DNA of 7,334 nucleotides. Origin: an uncultured Alphaproteobacteria bacterium (GTDB lineage Bacteria > Pseudomonadota > Alphaproteobacteria > Micavibrionales > Micavibrionaceae). The stretch spans positions 1 to 7,334 of the forward strand of contig CAKTCH010000074.1 in assembly GCA_934538895.1 (NCBI GenBank). Reading direction: 5' to 3'. The translations under genes were made by a program, and so were the position numbers. A model generated the notes under the pieces. The model was not told where the DNA came from, made no database searches, and was given only the letters and a program-made list of their open reading frames with translations. Below, piece after piece: positions 1-6,428 of this stretch; positions within the stretch are counted from its first letter, which is position 1; each line of letters starts with the position of its first letter.

Positions 1-2
1 GG

Positions 3-755
3 TATGCGCTGGCCTATCTGGCGGGATTTCTGCTGGGCTGGAAACTGGTGGTTTATCTGGCGGGACTGGATAAGGAAGACCGCCGCATTACGACCGAACA
101 TCTGGACGATTTCCTGCCGTGGGCGGTTGTCGGCGTCATCCTCGGCGGGCGTATCGGATACATCCTGTTTTATCAGTTCTCGACCTACATGCACGATCCG
201 CTGGCGATGTTCCGTATCTGGGAAGGTGGCATGTCTTTCCATGGCGGTGCGGCGGGCATGATCGCCGCGATGATTATCTATGCCATCGCGAAAAAGATAT
301 ATGTGCTGCGCCTGACGGATCTGATCTGCTGCGCGGTCCCTATCGGGCTATTCTTCGGGCGCATCGCCAATTTTATCAACGGCGAGCTTTATGGCCGAGT
401 CACCGCATCGCCCGTGGGCATGGTGTTTCCGCATGGCGGTCCCGCGCCGCGTCATCCGAGCCAGCTTTATGAAGCGGTACTGGAAGGGCTGGTTTTAAGC
501 ATTGTCATGATCCTGCTGGCGCATAATGAAAAAATACGCAACCGGCCCGGCATCCTCTCGGCGGTGTTCCTGACCGGTTACGCGCTGGGGCGCATCACCG
601 TCGAATTCTTCCGCGAGCCGGACGTGCAGATCGGCTATATCGCCGGGATGTTCACGATGGGGCAGGTATTATGCCTGCCGATGATCGCCGGTTCCGTGGC
701 GCTGGTCGTCTGGTCTTCGCGTTATAAAGAGCCTGCGCGCCATGTCGCCGCTTGA
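3..755 (+). CDS. lgt: Prolipoprotein diacylglyceryl transferase, 5'-truncated by window start
   Basis: Lgt is an inner-membrane enzyme that moves the diacylglyceryl group of phosphatidylglycerol onto the lipobox cysteine of prolipoproteins, the first step of lipoprotein maturation. The reading frame is open from the first base. The two leading G's are probably the end of the Trp codon of the family motif RWYxLxY, so the first whole codon (Tyr) should correspond to E. coli Tyr26 and about 25 N-terminal residues are missing. Visible family motifs are the SFHGG loop (catalytic His), the Lgt signature GRIANFINGELYGR, PRHPSQLYEA, and GRITVEFFREPD near the C-terminus. Several hydrophobic stretches fit a multi-span membrane protein. 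The internal ATG at 48 is not the true start. The stop overlaps the next gene by 14 bp, which suggests one transcript and translational coupling. The identification is secure from these motifs. Confidence 0.96.
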   Translation, partial: YALAYLAGFLLGWKLVVYLAGLDKEDRRITTEHLDDFLPWAVVGVILGGRIGYILFYQFSTYMHDPLAMFRIWEGGMSFHGGAAGMIAAMIIYAIAKKIYVLRLTDLICCAVPIGLFFGRIANFINGELYGRVTASPVGMVFPHGGPAPRHPSQLYEAVLEGLVLSIVMILLAHNEKIRNRPGILSAVFLTGYALGRITVEFFREPDVQIGYIAGMFTMGQVLCLPMIAGSVALVVWSSRYKEPARHVAA

Positions 756-1773
756 GAAGAAAATCCGCCAGTCCATCGAAATGAACGGCCCGATGAGCGT
801 CGAGACGTTCATGGGTATGGCGGTCAGCCATTATTATGCCACGCGCGATCCGTTCGGTGCGGAGGGAGACTTCACCACTGCCCCGGAAATTTCACAGATG
901 TTCGGCGAGTTGATCGGGCTGTGGATTGCCGATACCTGGATCAAGCTTGGTCAGCCCAGGCCGTTCAATCTCGTCGAGGGCGGGCCGGGGCGCGGCACGT
1001 TAATGGCCGATATATTGCGTGCGACCAAAGCCGCCGAGGGCTTGCACGACGCCATGAATATCCACCTGATGGAAACCAGCCCGCGCCTGCGTGAATTGCA
1101 GCGCGAGATGCTGGAAGGTTACGGCGTGTCATGGCACGCAAGCCTTGACGATCTTTCCGATGATCCGTTGATTTTTATCGCCAATGAATTGCTGGATGCG
1201 CTGCCTGTTCGTCAATACCAATCCTTTAACGGCAAATGGTTTGAGCGCGTGATCGGGATTGAAGACGATAAGCTGGTATTCGGCCTGACCGAATCCACGC
1301 TGAACCTGCCGCCGGTCGAAGGGGCGATCAAGGAAATTTCCCCGGCCTCGATTCATTTCATGGCGCAGCTTTCGCTGAAAATCCGTGACTGCAAGGGGGC
1401 GGCGTTATTGATCGACTATGGTTATGATGAACCTGTAACGGGCGATACGCTGCAAGCGGTCAAGGAGCATGGCTTTGTGCCTGTGCTGGAAGATATCGGC
1501 AATGTCGATCTTACGGCGCTGGTCGATTTCGCCATGATGGCCAGGGTTTCGCAGGTGCCGGTCAAGGGGCCGGTTACGCAAGGCGCTTTCCTGCGTCATC
1601 TCGGTATCCAGATGCGCTTCGATAAACTCAAGGTCAACGCTACGCCGCAACAGGTGATGGAACTGCAATCCGGCATGGTGCGCCTTACCGCCGACGACCA
1701 GATGGGCGTATTGTTCAAGGTGCTGGGGTTATGCCATGATCCCGCTATCGAACTGGCCGGTTTTTATACTTGA
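742..1773 (+). CDS. SAM-dependent methyltransferase, NDUFAF7/MidA family (COG1565)
   Basis: This is a 343-residue protein of the family that includes mitochondrial NDUFAF7 (MidA), which methylates an arginine of the NDUFS2 subunit during complex I assembly. The bacterial substrate is not established, so a role in NADH dehydrogenase assembly is inference. Visible motifs, in order: DPFGAEGDFTTAPEIS (residues 36-51) with FGELIGLW (54-61); the SAM-binding glycine loop VEGGPGRGTL (78-87), where most relatives have Leu in place of the first Gly; NELLDALPVRQ (148-158); ALLIDYGY (221-228) with DTLQAV (235-240); and VDLTALVDF (255-263) followed by QGAFLRHLGI (280-289). The length is normal for the family. 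The ATG lies inside the lgt tail (14-bp overlap). pgeF follows after 57 bp, so all three are probably co-transcribed. The same neighbours occur together in other alphaproteobacteria. Confidence 0.9.
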   Translation: MSPLEKKIRQSIEMNGPMSVETFMGMAVSHYYATRDPFGAEGDFTTAPEISQMFGELIGLWIADTWIKLGQPRPFNLVEGGPGRGTLMADILRATKAAEGLHDAMNIHLMETSPRLRELQREMLEGYGVSWHASLDDLSDDPLIFIANELLDALPVRQYQSFNGKWFERVIGIEDDKLVFGLTESTLNLPPVEGAIKEISPASIHFMAQLSLKIRDCKGAALLIDYGYDEPVTGDTLQAVKEHGFVPVLEDIGNVDLTALVDFAMMARVSQVPVKGPVTQGAFLRHLGIQMRFDKLKVNATPQQVMELQSGMVRLTADDQMGVLFKVLGLCHDPAIELAGFYT

Positions 1774-1830
1774 ATAAATGTCATCCATGGCAGGTGAAAA
1801 GAAGGACGACAGGTGGAAGAGAGGTTAAAG

Positions 1831-2622
1831 ATGTCCGGCGCTGACTTTCTGACGGATGATCTTTTATCAGATGAACATATCGCTCACGGCTTCTTTACCA
1901 GGAACGGCGGCGTCAGCACCGGGCTTTACGGCAGCCTGAATTGCGGGGTGGGATCGAAAGACGATATCGGGAACGTCAGGGAAAACCGGGCGCGCGTGGC
2001 GGCTGTTTTCAATGCATTGCCGGAAAACCTTCTGACCCTCAATCAAGTTCACAGCGCTATGTGCGTTACGATTGATGAGCCTTATGACGCTGTGAACAAT
2101 CGTCCGCAGGCCGACGCCATCGTGACGGATAAGCCCGGCCTGACGATCGGCGTGCTGACGGCTGACTGCGGCCCGGTTTTATTCAGCGGCATGTCCGGGG
2201 AAGGCAGGCCGATTATCGGCGCGGCCCATGCCGGATGGGGCGGGGCGTTCAAGGGCATACTTGAAAATACAATTGCCGGCATGGAAAAGCTGGGTCTGGA
2301 TAAAACCACGCTGAAAGCGGTGCTCGGCCCCTGCATCGGCCCCCGGACTTACGAGGTATCGGAAACGTTCCGCGATCCGTTCATCGTGCAGGACATGAAG
2401 AATGCCCGTTTCTTCGTGCCCGCCGAACGGCCCGGTCATTTGATGTTCGACCTGCCGGGTTACATCCGGCGGCGGCTGTTTCTGGCGGGCGTGCCGCATG
2501 TCGGAATCGTGGGCCGGGATACCTGCGCCGAGGCCGATACATTTTTCAGTTATCGCCGCTCCACGCATCGCGGCGAGCCGGATTACGGGCGGCAGGTTTC
2601 GGCGATTCAAATACGGAAATAA
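1831..2622 (+). CDS. pgeF: Peptidoglycan editing factor PgeF (laccase-domain/YfiH family)
   Basis: A 263-residue protein of the YfiH/laccase-domain family (DUF152, 'polyphenol oxidase'). Members are zinc enzymes with purine nucleoside phosphorylase/adenosine deaminase-type activity. In E. coli the gene keeps L-Ser out of position 1 of the peptidoglycan stem peptide, hence 'peptidoglycan editing factor'. Visible marks are HGFFTRNGGVSTG (19-31), the putative metal ligands His74 in QVHSA, Cys113 in TADCGPVLF and His133 in AAHAGWGG, then GPCIGPRTYEV (166-176), DLPGYIRRRL (207-216) and the C-terminal FFSYRRSTHRGEPDYGR (238-254). The ATG at 1831 is preferred because AGAGG lies 6 nt upstream and the family normally has about ten residues before the HGFFTR block. 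A GTG at 1813 with AAGGA upstream would add six residues and cannot be excluded. It is the last gene of the lgt cluster. No clear terminator follows it. Confidence 0.93.
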   Translation: MSGADFLTDDLLSDEHIAHGFFTRNGGVSTGLYGSLNCGVGSKDDIGNVRENRARVAAVFNALPENLLTLNQVHSAMCVTIDEPYDAVNNRPQADAIVTDKPGLTIGVLTADCGPVLFSGMSGEGRPIIGAAHAGWGGAFKGILENTIAGMEKLGLDKTTLKAVLGPCIGPRTYEVSETFRDPFIVQDMKNARFFVPAERPGHLMFDLPGYIRRRLFLAGVPHVGIVGRDTCAEADTFFSYRRSTHRGEPDYGRQVSAIQIRK

Positions 2623-2650
2623 ACAAAATTTCAGGTTCGAAGTTTTCGGA

Positions 2651-2680
2651 TTGATTAAGGGGGCCGGGATTCCCTATAGT
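2651..2680 (+). promoter_or_regulatory. Putative housekeeping sigma promoter of prs
   Basis: TTGATT at 2651-2656 and TATAGT at 2675-2680 are separated by 18 bp, a good match to -35/-10 elements. The CCCTATAGTCG context resembles alphaproteobacterial housekeeping promoters. Transcription would begin near 2686-2688, leaving a leader of about 40 nt before the prs ATG at 2726. This predicted start coincides with the in-frame ATG at 2687, which therefore could not be efficiently used from this promoter. Confidence 0.6.
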
Positions 2681-2725
2681 CGGGCCATGTCTGCAAAAAC
2701 CGCTCTGCTAAGGAATGAGCCTGCC

Positions 2726-3658
2726 ATGAAGCTGATCGCCGGTAACTCCAACCGTCCGCTTGCCGATGCCATTGCGCAATCGCTGGATTGTCCGCTGACC
2801 AAGGCCAGCCTGAAGCGTTTCTCCGATATGGAAGTGTTCGCCGAAATCCTTGAAAATGTGCGCGGTGAGGACGTTTTCGTGATGCAGTCCACCTGTTACC
2901 CGGCAAACGATAATTTGATGGAGTTGCTGATTACCATCGATGCGCTGCGCCGTGGCTCCGCGCGCCGTATCACCGCTGTTATGCCTTATTTCGGTTATGC
3001 CCGTCAGGACCGCAAGACGGGCGGGCGCACGCCGATTTCCGCGAAGCTGGTGGCGAATCTGATTACCGCCGCCGGTGTCGATCGCGTGCTGACCATGGAA
3101 CTCCATGCGGGGCAGATTCAGGGCTTCTTCGATATTCCGGTCGATAACCTGATCGTGGCGCCTGTGTTCATTCCGCATATCCAGCAGAAATTCTCGAAAG
3201 ACGTTCTGTGCATGGTATCCCCTGACGTGGGGGGCGTCGTGCGCGCCCGCGCGTTCGCCAAGAAGCTGGATTGCGGCCTGGCCATCATCGACAAGCGCCG
3301 CGAACAGGCGGGCGTTTCCGAGGTGATGAATGTCATCGGCGATGTCGAGGGCAAGGTCTGCATCATGGTTGACGATATCGTCGATTCAGGCGGCACGCTC
3401 TGCAACGCGGCGGCGGCCCTGATGGAAAACGGCGCTCAGGAAGTCTATTCCTATGTCGTGCATGGCGTTCTGTCCGGTGGCGCGGTATCGCGTATCGCCG
3501 ACTCGAAAATCACCAGACTTTTCATCACCGACAGCATCCCGGCTACCGAAGCGGTGCAGAATTCCCCGAATATCGAACAGCTTTCGGTGGCGCCGCTCAT
3601 GGCCGAAGCCATCCGCCGCATCAGCGGCGAACAGTCGGTTTCCCAGCTTTTTGTATAA
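2726..3658 (+). CDS. prs: Ribose-phosphate pyrophosphokinase (PRPP synthetase)
   Basis: Transfers pyrophosphate from ATP to ribose 5-phosphate, giving PRPP for purine, pyrimidine, NAD, histidine and tryptophan synthesis in the cytosol. The 310-residue product has the usual class I length. Visible marks are KLIAGNSNRPLADAIA at the N-terminus, RFSDMEVFAEI (31-41), the catalytic loop YFGYARQDRK (88-97), the metal/ATP region MELHAGQIQGFFDIPVDNL (124-142, with His127), SPDVGGVVRAR (165-175), the DKRR motif (189-192), and the PRPP-binding loop VDDIVDSGGTL (215-225). The start at 2726 is chosen because the family begins at MKLIAG, AAGGA sits 11 nt upstream (2710-2714), and a promoter just upstream would initiate at about 2687. 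The frame stays open upstream into pgeF, but that part is not coding. prs probably has its own promoter rather than depending on the lgt cluster. Confidence 0.97.
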   Translation: MKLIAGNSNRPLADAIAQSLDCPLTKASLKRFSDMEVFAEILENVRGEDVFVMQSTCYPANDNLMELLITIDALRRGSARRITAVMPYFGYARQDRKTGGRTPISAKLVANLITAAGVDRVLTMELHAGQIQGFFDIPVDNLIVAPVFIPHIQQKFSKDVLCMVSPDVGGVVRARAFAKKLDCGLAIIDKRREQAGVSEVMNVIGDVEGKVCIMVDDIVDSGGTLCNAAAALMENGAQEVYSYVVHGVLSGGAVSRIADSKITRLFITDSIPATEAVQNSPNIEQLSVAPLMAEAIRRISGEQSVSQLFV

Positions 3659-3679
3659 AAGCGCCATTTTATACATAAT
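3651..3679 (+). promoter_or_regulatory. Putative promoter of rplY
   Basis: TTGTAT (3651-3656) and CATAAT (3674-3679) are spaced by 17 bp. The -35 box lies in the last codons of prs. Initiation near 3686 would give a leader of about 120 nt before the rplY ATG. A small AT-rich stem (3680-3686 with 3691-3697, 7 bp, loop TCGT) follows directly and has no T-run, so it does not look like a prs terminator. The boxes match consensus only moderately. Confidence 0.4.
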
Positions 3680-3752
3680 ATCAATATCGTTATTGATTTA
3701 AATGTGGAAATTCCTTGATATTACGGGCGTTTTCTGCTTTTTTACGGCGTCC

Positions 3753-3776
3753 GGAGTACACCCCTGGAGGTACTCC
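3753..3776 (+). promoter_or_regulatory. Hairpin in the rplY leader
   Basis: GGAGTAC (3753-3759) and GTACTCC (3770-3776) form a perfect 7-bp stem around a 10-nt loop, in which CC (3761-3762) can also pair with GG (3766-3767). The hairpin ends 16 nt before the rplY ribosome-binding site AAGGA (3793-3797). There is no T-run, so it is not an intrinsic terminator. L25 is known to regulate its own mRNA in E. coli. By analogy this could be a leader control element, but only the pairing is seen here. Confidence 0.4.
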
Positions 3777-3804
3777 TCAATCTTAACCCTGTAAGGATAA
3801 GACC

Positions 3805-4485
3805 ATGTCTAAACAATATGCCGTTAAGGCAGAAAAAAGAGAACGAGCCGGTAAGGGGATTGCTCGGACGCTTCGCCGCGAAGGGAAGTTGCCCGGAGTA
3901 ATCTATGGGGACAGCAAAACGCCTGTTCTCATATCCTTCAGCGCGAACGACATTCAGAAAGAATGGCTCAAGGGCCGCATGTTTACTTCGCTGTGTGAAC
4001 TGAACGTGGATGGCGAAAAGAACCTGGTTCTGGCGCGTGACGTTCAACTGCATCCCGTGACAGACCGCGTGGAGCATGTCGATTTCCTCCGCGTGTCGCC
4101 GAAAACGACGCTGGACGTCAGCGTACCGGTGCATTTTATCAACCATGAAAATTCGCCGGGCCTGAAAGAGAAGGGTATCCTGACCATAGCGCACCACAGC
4201 ATCGAGATGGTTTGCCGCGCGACGGAGATTCCCGAGTCTATCGAAATCGACCTGGCGCCGTTCAAGATGAACGACACCATCACGCTGGCCGATGTCAAGC
4301 TGCCCGCGGGCGCCAAAGTTGCAGATGCAAAACTGGCTATCGCCTCCATCACGCCGCCGAAAGGCGCTGCAACGGAAGATGCCGCTCCTGCCGCCGCCGC
4401 TGCGCCCGCCAAGGATGCGAAGGCTCCGGCCAAGGATGCAAAGGCGCCAGCCAAGGATGCTAAAGCTCCGGCTGCGAAGAAGTAA
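3805..4485 (+). CDS. rplY: 50S ribosomal protein L25, long CTC/TL5-type
   Basis: L25 binds 5S rRNA in the central protuberance of the large ribosomal subunit. This 226-residue form has two domains and resembles Bacillus Ctc and Thermus TL5, not the short E. coli L25. The N-terminal 5S-binding barrel covers about residues 5-95, with KRERAGKGIARTLRREGKLPG (11-31), VIYG (32-35) and HPVTDRVEHVDFLRV (83-97). The C-terminal beta domain runs from about 100 to 184 (VPVHFINHENSPGLKEKG, IEIDLAPF, LPAGAKV). An Ala/Lys/Pro-rich tail follows (186-226) with three copies of AKDAKAP (202-222), expected to be flexible and basic. AAGGA lies 7 nt upstream of the ATG. A terminator follows the stop, separating it at least partly from pth. 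The rplY-pth-ychF order is common in alphaproteobacteria. Confidence 0.96.
   Translation: MSKQYAVKAEKRERAGKGIARTLRREGKLPGVIYGDSKTPVLISFSANDIQKEWLKGRMFTSLCELNVDGEKNLVLARDVQLHPVTDRVEHVDFLRVSPKTTLDVSVPVHFINHENSPGLKEKGILTIAHHSIEMVCRATEIPESIEIDLAPFKMNDTITLADVKLPAGAKVADAKLAIASITPPKGAATEDAAPAAAAAPAKDAKAPAKDAKAPAKDAKAPAAKK
4408..4470 (+). repeat. Three tandem 21-bp units encoding AKDAKAP in the L25 tail
   Basis: Units at 4408-4428, 4429-4449 and 4450-4470 each begin GCCAAGGATGC and encode Ala-Lys-Asp-Ala-Lys-Ala-Pro. The units differ at a few positions (for example GCG/GCA/GCT and CCG/CCA codons) without changing the peptide. The repeat is in frame and extends the basic low-complexity C-terminus. 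Copy number could vary between strains without breaking the gene. Confidence 0.9.
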
Positions 4486-4509
4486 GCGCACTTCTTTTTC
4501 CGATACAGG

Positions 4510-4548
4510 CACAGGGGCCGGGAACATTTCCTGCCCCTGTGTTTCTTT
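4510..4548 (+). terminator. Rho-independent terminator after rplY
   Basis: CACAGGGGC (4510-4518) pairs perfectly with GCCCCTGTG (4533-4541). Inside it, GGAA (4521-4524) pairs with TTCC (4528-4531), closing a 3-nt CAT loop, with one unpaired C on the left side. The stem is followed at once by TTTCTTT (4542-4548). It begins 24 bp after the rplY stop and ends 39 bp before the pth start, so it probably attenuates read-through into pth. Confidence 0.85.
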
Positions 4549-4587
4549 AAGAATCGCCTCTGATCTTCTGACAAAGGATTCTGGCCC

Positions 4588-5166
4588 ATGTGGCTTCTGG
4601 TGGGGTTGGGAAATCCCGGTGACAAGTACGAGTATAATCGTCACAACATCGGCTTTCTGGCAATCGATGCGATTGCCGATACCTATGGTTTCCCGGCTTA
4701 CAAAAAGAAATTTCAGGGGTTGCTGGCGGAAGGGCATATCGACGGTGAGAAAGTCATTCTGCTCAAGCCGCAAACTTACATGAATAATTCCGGCCAGTCC
4801 GTTGCTGAAACAGCAAAATTTTATAAAATTCCTCTTGATCGTATCGCCGTATTTCATGACGAGCTTGATCTTGCGGCAGGGAAAATCCGCACCAAGAAGG
4901 GGGGCGGCAATGCCGGGCACAACGGTTTAAGATCGATGGACAGTCATTTGAATTCCAACGGTTATTGGCGTATACGACTAGGTATCGGCCATCCGGGTGA
5001 TAAGGCGATGGTGCATAATCATGTTTTAAGTGATTTCTCAAAAAGCGACCTTATCTGGCTGAAACCATTGATAGAAGCGATAGGCGATCATGTGCCGCTG
5101 ATGGTGCGCGGTAAGGATAACGAATTCATGAGCAAGGTTGCTCAGGCTGTCGGGAAGGAAGATTAA
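4588..5166 (+). CDS. pth: Peptidyl-tRNA hydrolase
   Basis: Cleaves the ester bond between peptide and tRNA in peptidyl-tRNAs that drop off the ribosome, recycling the tRNA. The protein has 192 residues, the normal bacterial Pth length. All active-site residues known from E. coli Pth can be placed: Asn9 in VGLGNPG, the catalytic His19 in NRHNIGF, Met65-Asn66 in KPQTYMNNSG, Asp91 in FHDELDL, and His111/Asn112 in GGGNAGHNGLRS. The motif RIRLGIGHPG follows (about residues 128-137). AAAGGA (4573-4578) lies 9 nt before the ATG. The gene starts downstream of the rplY terminator; no separate strong promoter was recognised, so it may rely on partial read-through. Its stop codon TAA is also the first bases of the palindromic repeat that fills the gap to ychF. 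Confidence 0.97.
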   Translation: MWLLVGLGNPGDKYEYNRHNIGFLAIDAIADTYGFPAYKKKFQGLLAEGHIDGEKVILLKPQTYMNNSGQSVAETAKFYKIPLDRIAVFHDELDLAAGKIRTKKGGGNAGHNGLRSMDSHLNSNGYWRIRLGIGHPGDKAMVHNHVLSDFSKSDLIWLKPLIEAIGDHVPLMVRGKDNEFMSKVAQAVGKED

Positions 5167-5298
5167 CCGCGAAGGCGCGAAGAGGCGAAGTTCCGTTCCG
5201 GATAAGCGCCGCAGGTAAAAAAATCTTCGATATTTGCCGGAGAGATTTTTTATAACGCCTTCGGCGTGGGAAGGAGTGAGCTTCGCGCCTTCACGGTT
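5165..5298. repeat. Palindromic intergenic repeat element between pth and ychF
   Basis: The outer arms are 18 bp each: AACCGCGAAGGCGCGAAG (5165-5182) against CTTCGCGCCTTCACGGTT (5281-5298), complementary at 17 of 18 positions. Inner arms continue the symmetry: GCGCCG (5206-5211) with CGGCGT (5262-5267, one G-T), and AAAAAATCT (5218-5226) with AGATTTTTT (5243-5251). The left arm is three 8-bp units ending in GCGAAG (5167-5174, 5175-5182, 5183-5190); the right arm has two. It resembles the widespread non-coding bacterial repeats of the AACCGCGAAGG...CCTTCGCGGTT type. It occupies almost the whole 161-bp gap, leaving the ychF ribosome-binding site outside. No gene is seen in this gap. TATAAC at 5251-5256 could serve as a -10 box, but no good -35 is present. 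Confidence 0.75.
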
Positions 5299-5327
5299 CA
5301 AAACAAAAGTGGAAGGAAGAAAATATT

Positions 5328-6428
5328 ATGGGTTTTAATTGCGGTATTGTCGGCTTGCCGAACGTGGGGAAATCGACCCTGTTTAACGCTTTGACAGCGA
5401 CGGCGGCGGCGCAGGCGGCGAACTTTCCGTTCTGCACGATCGAACCGAACGTTGGCCGTGTGGCGTTGCCCGATGCGCGTCTGGACATTATCGCAAAATT
5501 GGGCAATTCCCAGAAAATCGTTCCGACCCAGCTCGAATTCGTCGATATAGCCGGTCTGGTGAAGGGGGCGTCGAAGGGCGAGGGGCTGGGCAACCAGTTC
5601 CTGGCCAATATCCGGGAAACCGATGCCATCATCCATGTCCTGCGTTGTTTCGACGACCCGAATATCATTCACGTCATGGGATCGGTCGATCCGGTCCGCG
5701 ATGCCGAGATCGTGGAAACCGAGCTGATGCTGGCCGATATGGACTCGGTCGAGCGCCAGATTAAAACGGTAGAGAAAAAGGCCAAATCCGGCGATAAGGA
5801 AGCCAAAATCCAGCTTTTACTTCTGGAAAAGGTGAAAGTGGCGCTGGAAGCCGGCAGGCCGGCCCGTACCGTTGACGTCGCCGACGACGAAAAGAAATTA
5901 TTCAAGATGATGGCACTGATGTCGTCCAAGCCTGTGCTTTATGTCTTGAACGTCATGGAAGAGGACGCCACCACAGGCAATGAATGGACGAAGCAGGCGG
6001 AAGAGATGGCAAAGGCGCAAGGCGCGGGGAGCGTCATCATTACCGCTTCCATCGAATCCGAAATCGCGCAGCTGGCCACGGAAGACGAAAAGAAGGAATT
6101 CCTTGAGACTATCGGCCTCAGCGAACCCGGCCTGAACAAGATCATCCGCGAAGGCTACAAGCTCCTCGGCCTGCAAACCTATTTTACGGTCGGCCCGAAG
6201 GAAGCCCGCGCCTGGACTGTACGGAAAGGGGCCAAGGCGCCCGAGGCTGCCGGGGCCATCCATACCGATTTCGAGCGGGGTTTCATCCGCGCCGAAGTGA
6301 TTGCCTATGACGATTTCACGGCGCTGGGCGGCGAACAGGCCGCGAAGGATGCCGGAAAAATGCGCCAGGAGGGTAAGGAATATCCCGTACAGGACGGCGA
6401 TATTATGCTGTTCAAATTTAACGTCTAA
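5328..6428 (+). CDS. ychF: Redox-regulated ribosome-binding NTPase YchF (OLA1 family, TGS domain)
   Basis: YchF is a universally conserved Obg-family P-loop NTPase that associates with ribosomes and in many species prefers ATP to GTP. The 366-residue protein has the usual length. Visible marks are the P-loop GLPNVGKST (residues 9-17), the G2 region FCTIEPNVGRV (35-45), the G3 motif DIAGLVKGASKGEGLGNQFL (73-92), and a non-canonical G4 motif NVME (208-211) in place of NKxD, which explains loss of guanine specificity in the family. A charged helical segment lies around 140-175, and a C-terminal TGS domain runs from about 282 to 365 (TYFTVGPKEARAWTV, GAIHTDFERGFIRAEV, GKEYPVQDGDIMLFKF). GGAAGGA (5311-5317) is 10 nt before the ATG. 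It is the last chromosomal gene before the IS. No intrinsic terminator was found after it. Confidence 0.97.
   Translation: MGFNCGIVGLPNVGKSTLFNALTATAAAQAANFPFCTIEPNVGRVALPDARLDIIAKLGNSQKIVPTQLEFVDIAGLVKGASKGEGLGNQFLANIRETDAIIHVLRCFDDPNIIHVMGSVDPVRDAEIVETELMLADMDSVERQIKTVEKKAKSGDKEAKIQLLLLEKVKVALEAGRPARTVDVADDEKKLFKMMALMSSKPVLYVLNVMEEDATTGNEWTKQAEEMAKAQGAGSVIITASIESEIAQLATEDEKKEFLETIGLSEPGLNKIIREGYKLLGLQTYFTVGPKEARAWTVRKGAKAPEAAGAIHTDFERGFIRAEVIAYDDFTALGGEQAAKDAGKMRQEGKEYPVQDGDIMLFKFNV

Noticed and set aside
1778..1828. A 16-codon open frame (MSSMAGEKKDDRWKRG) between the methyltransferase and pgeF, ending 2 nt before the pgeF ATG.
   Set aside because: It has no ribosome-binding site and such a short frame is expected by chance. 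Its position could allow coupling, but nothing supports translation.
1813..1830. GTG at 1813 as the start of pgeF, with AAGGA-like bases upstream.
   Set aside because: The ATG at 1831 has AGAGG at a good distance and gives the N-terminal length usual for the family. The GTG remains a possible alternative only.
2623..2650. CGAA/TTCG mini-stem after pgeF considered as a terminator of the lgt cluster.
   Set aside because: The stem is only 4 bp and lacks a T-run.
3742..4920. A 392-residue open frame on the - strand opposite rplY and pth.
   Set aside because: It lies antisense to two well-identified genes and across their terminator. Its translation is rich in Arg and His with no family motif, as expected of a shadow frame.
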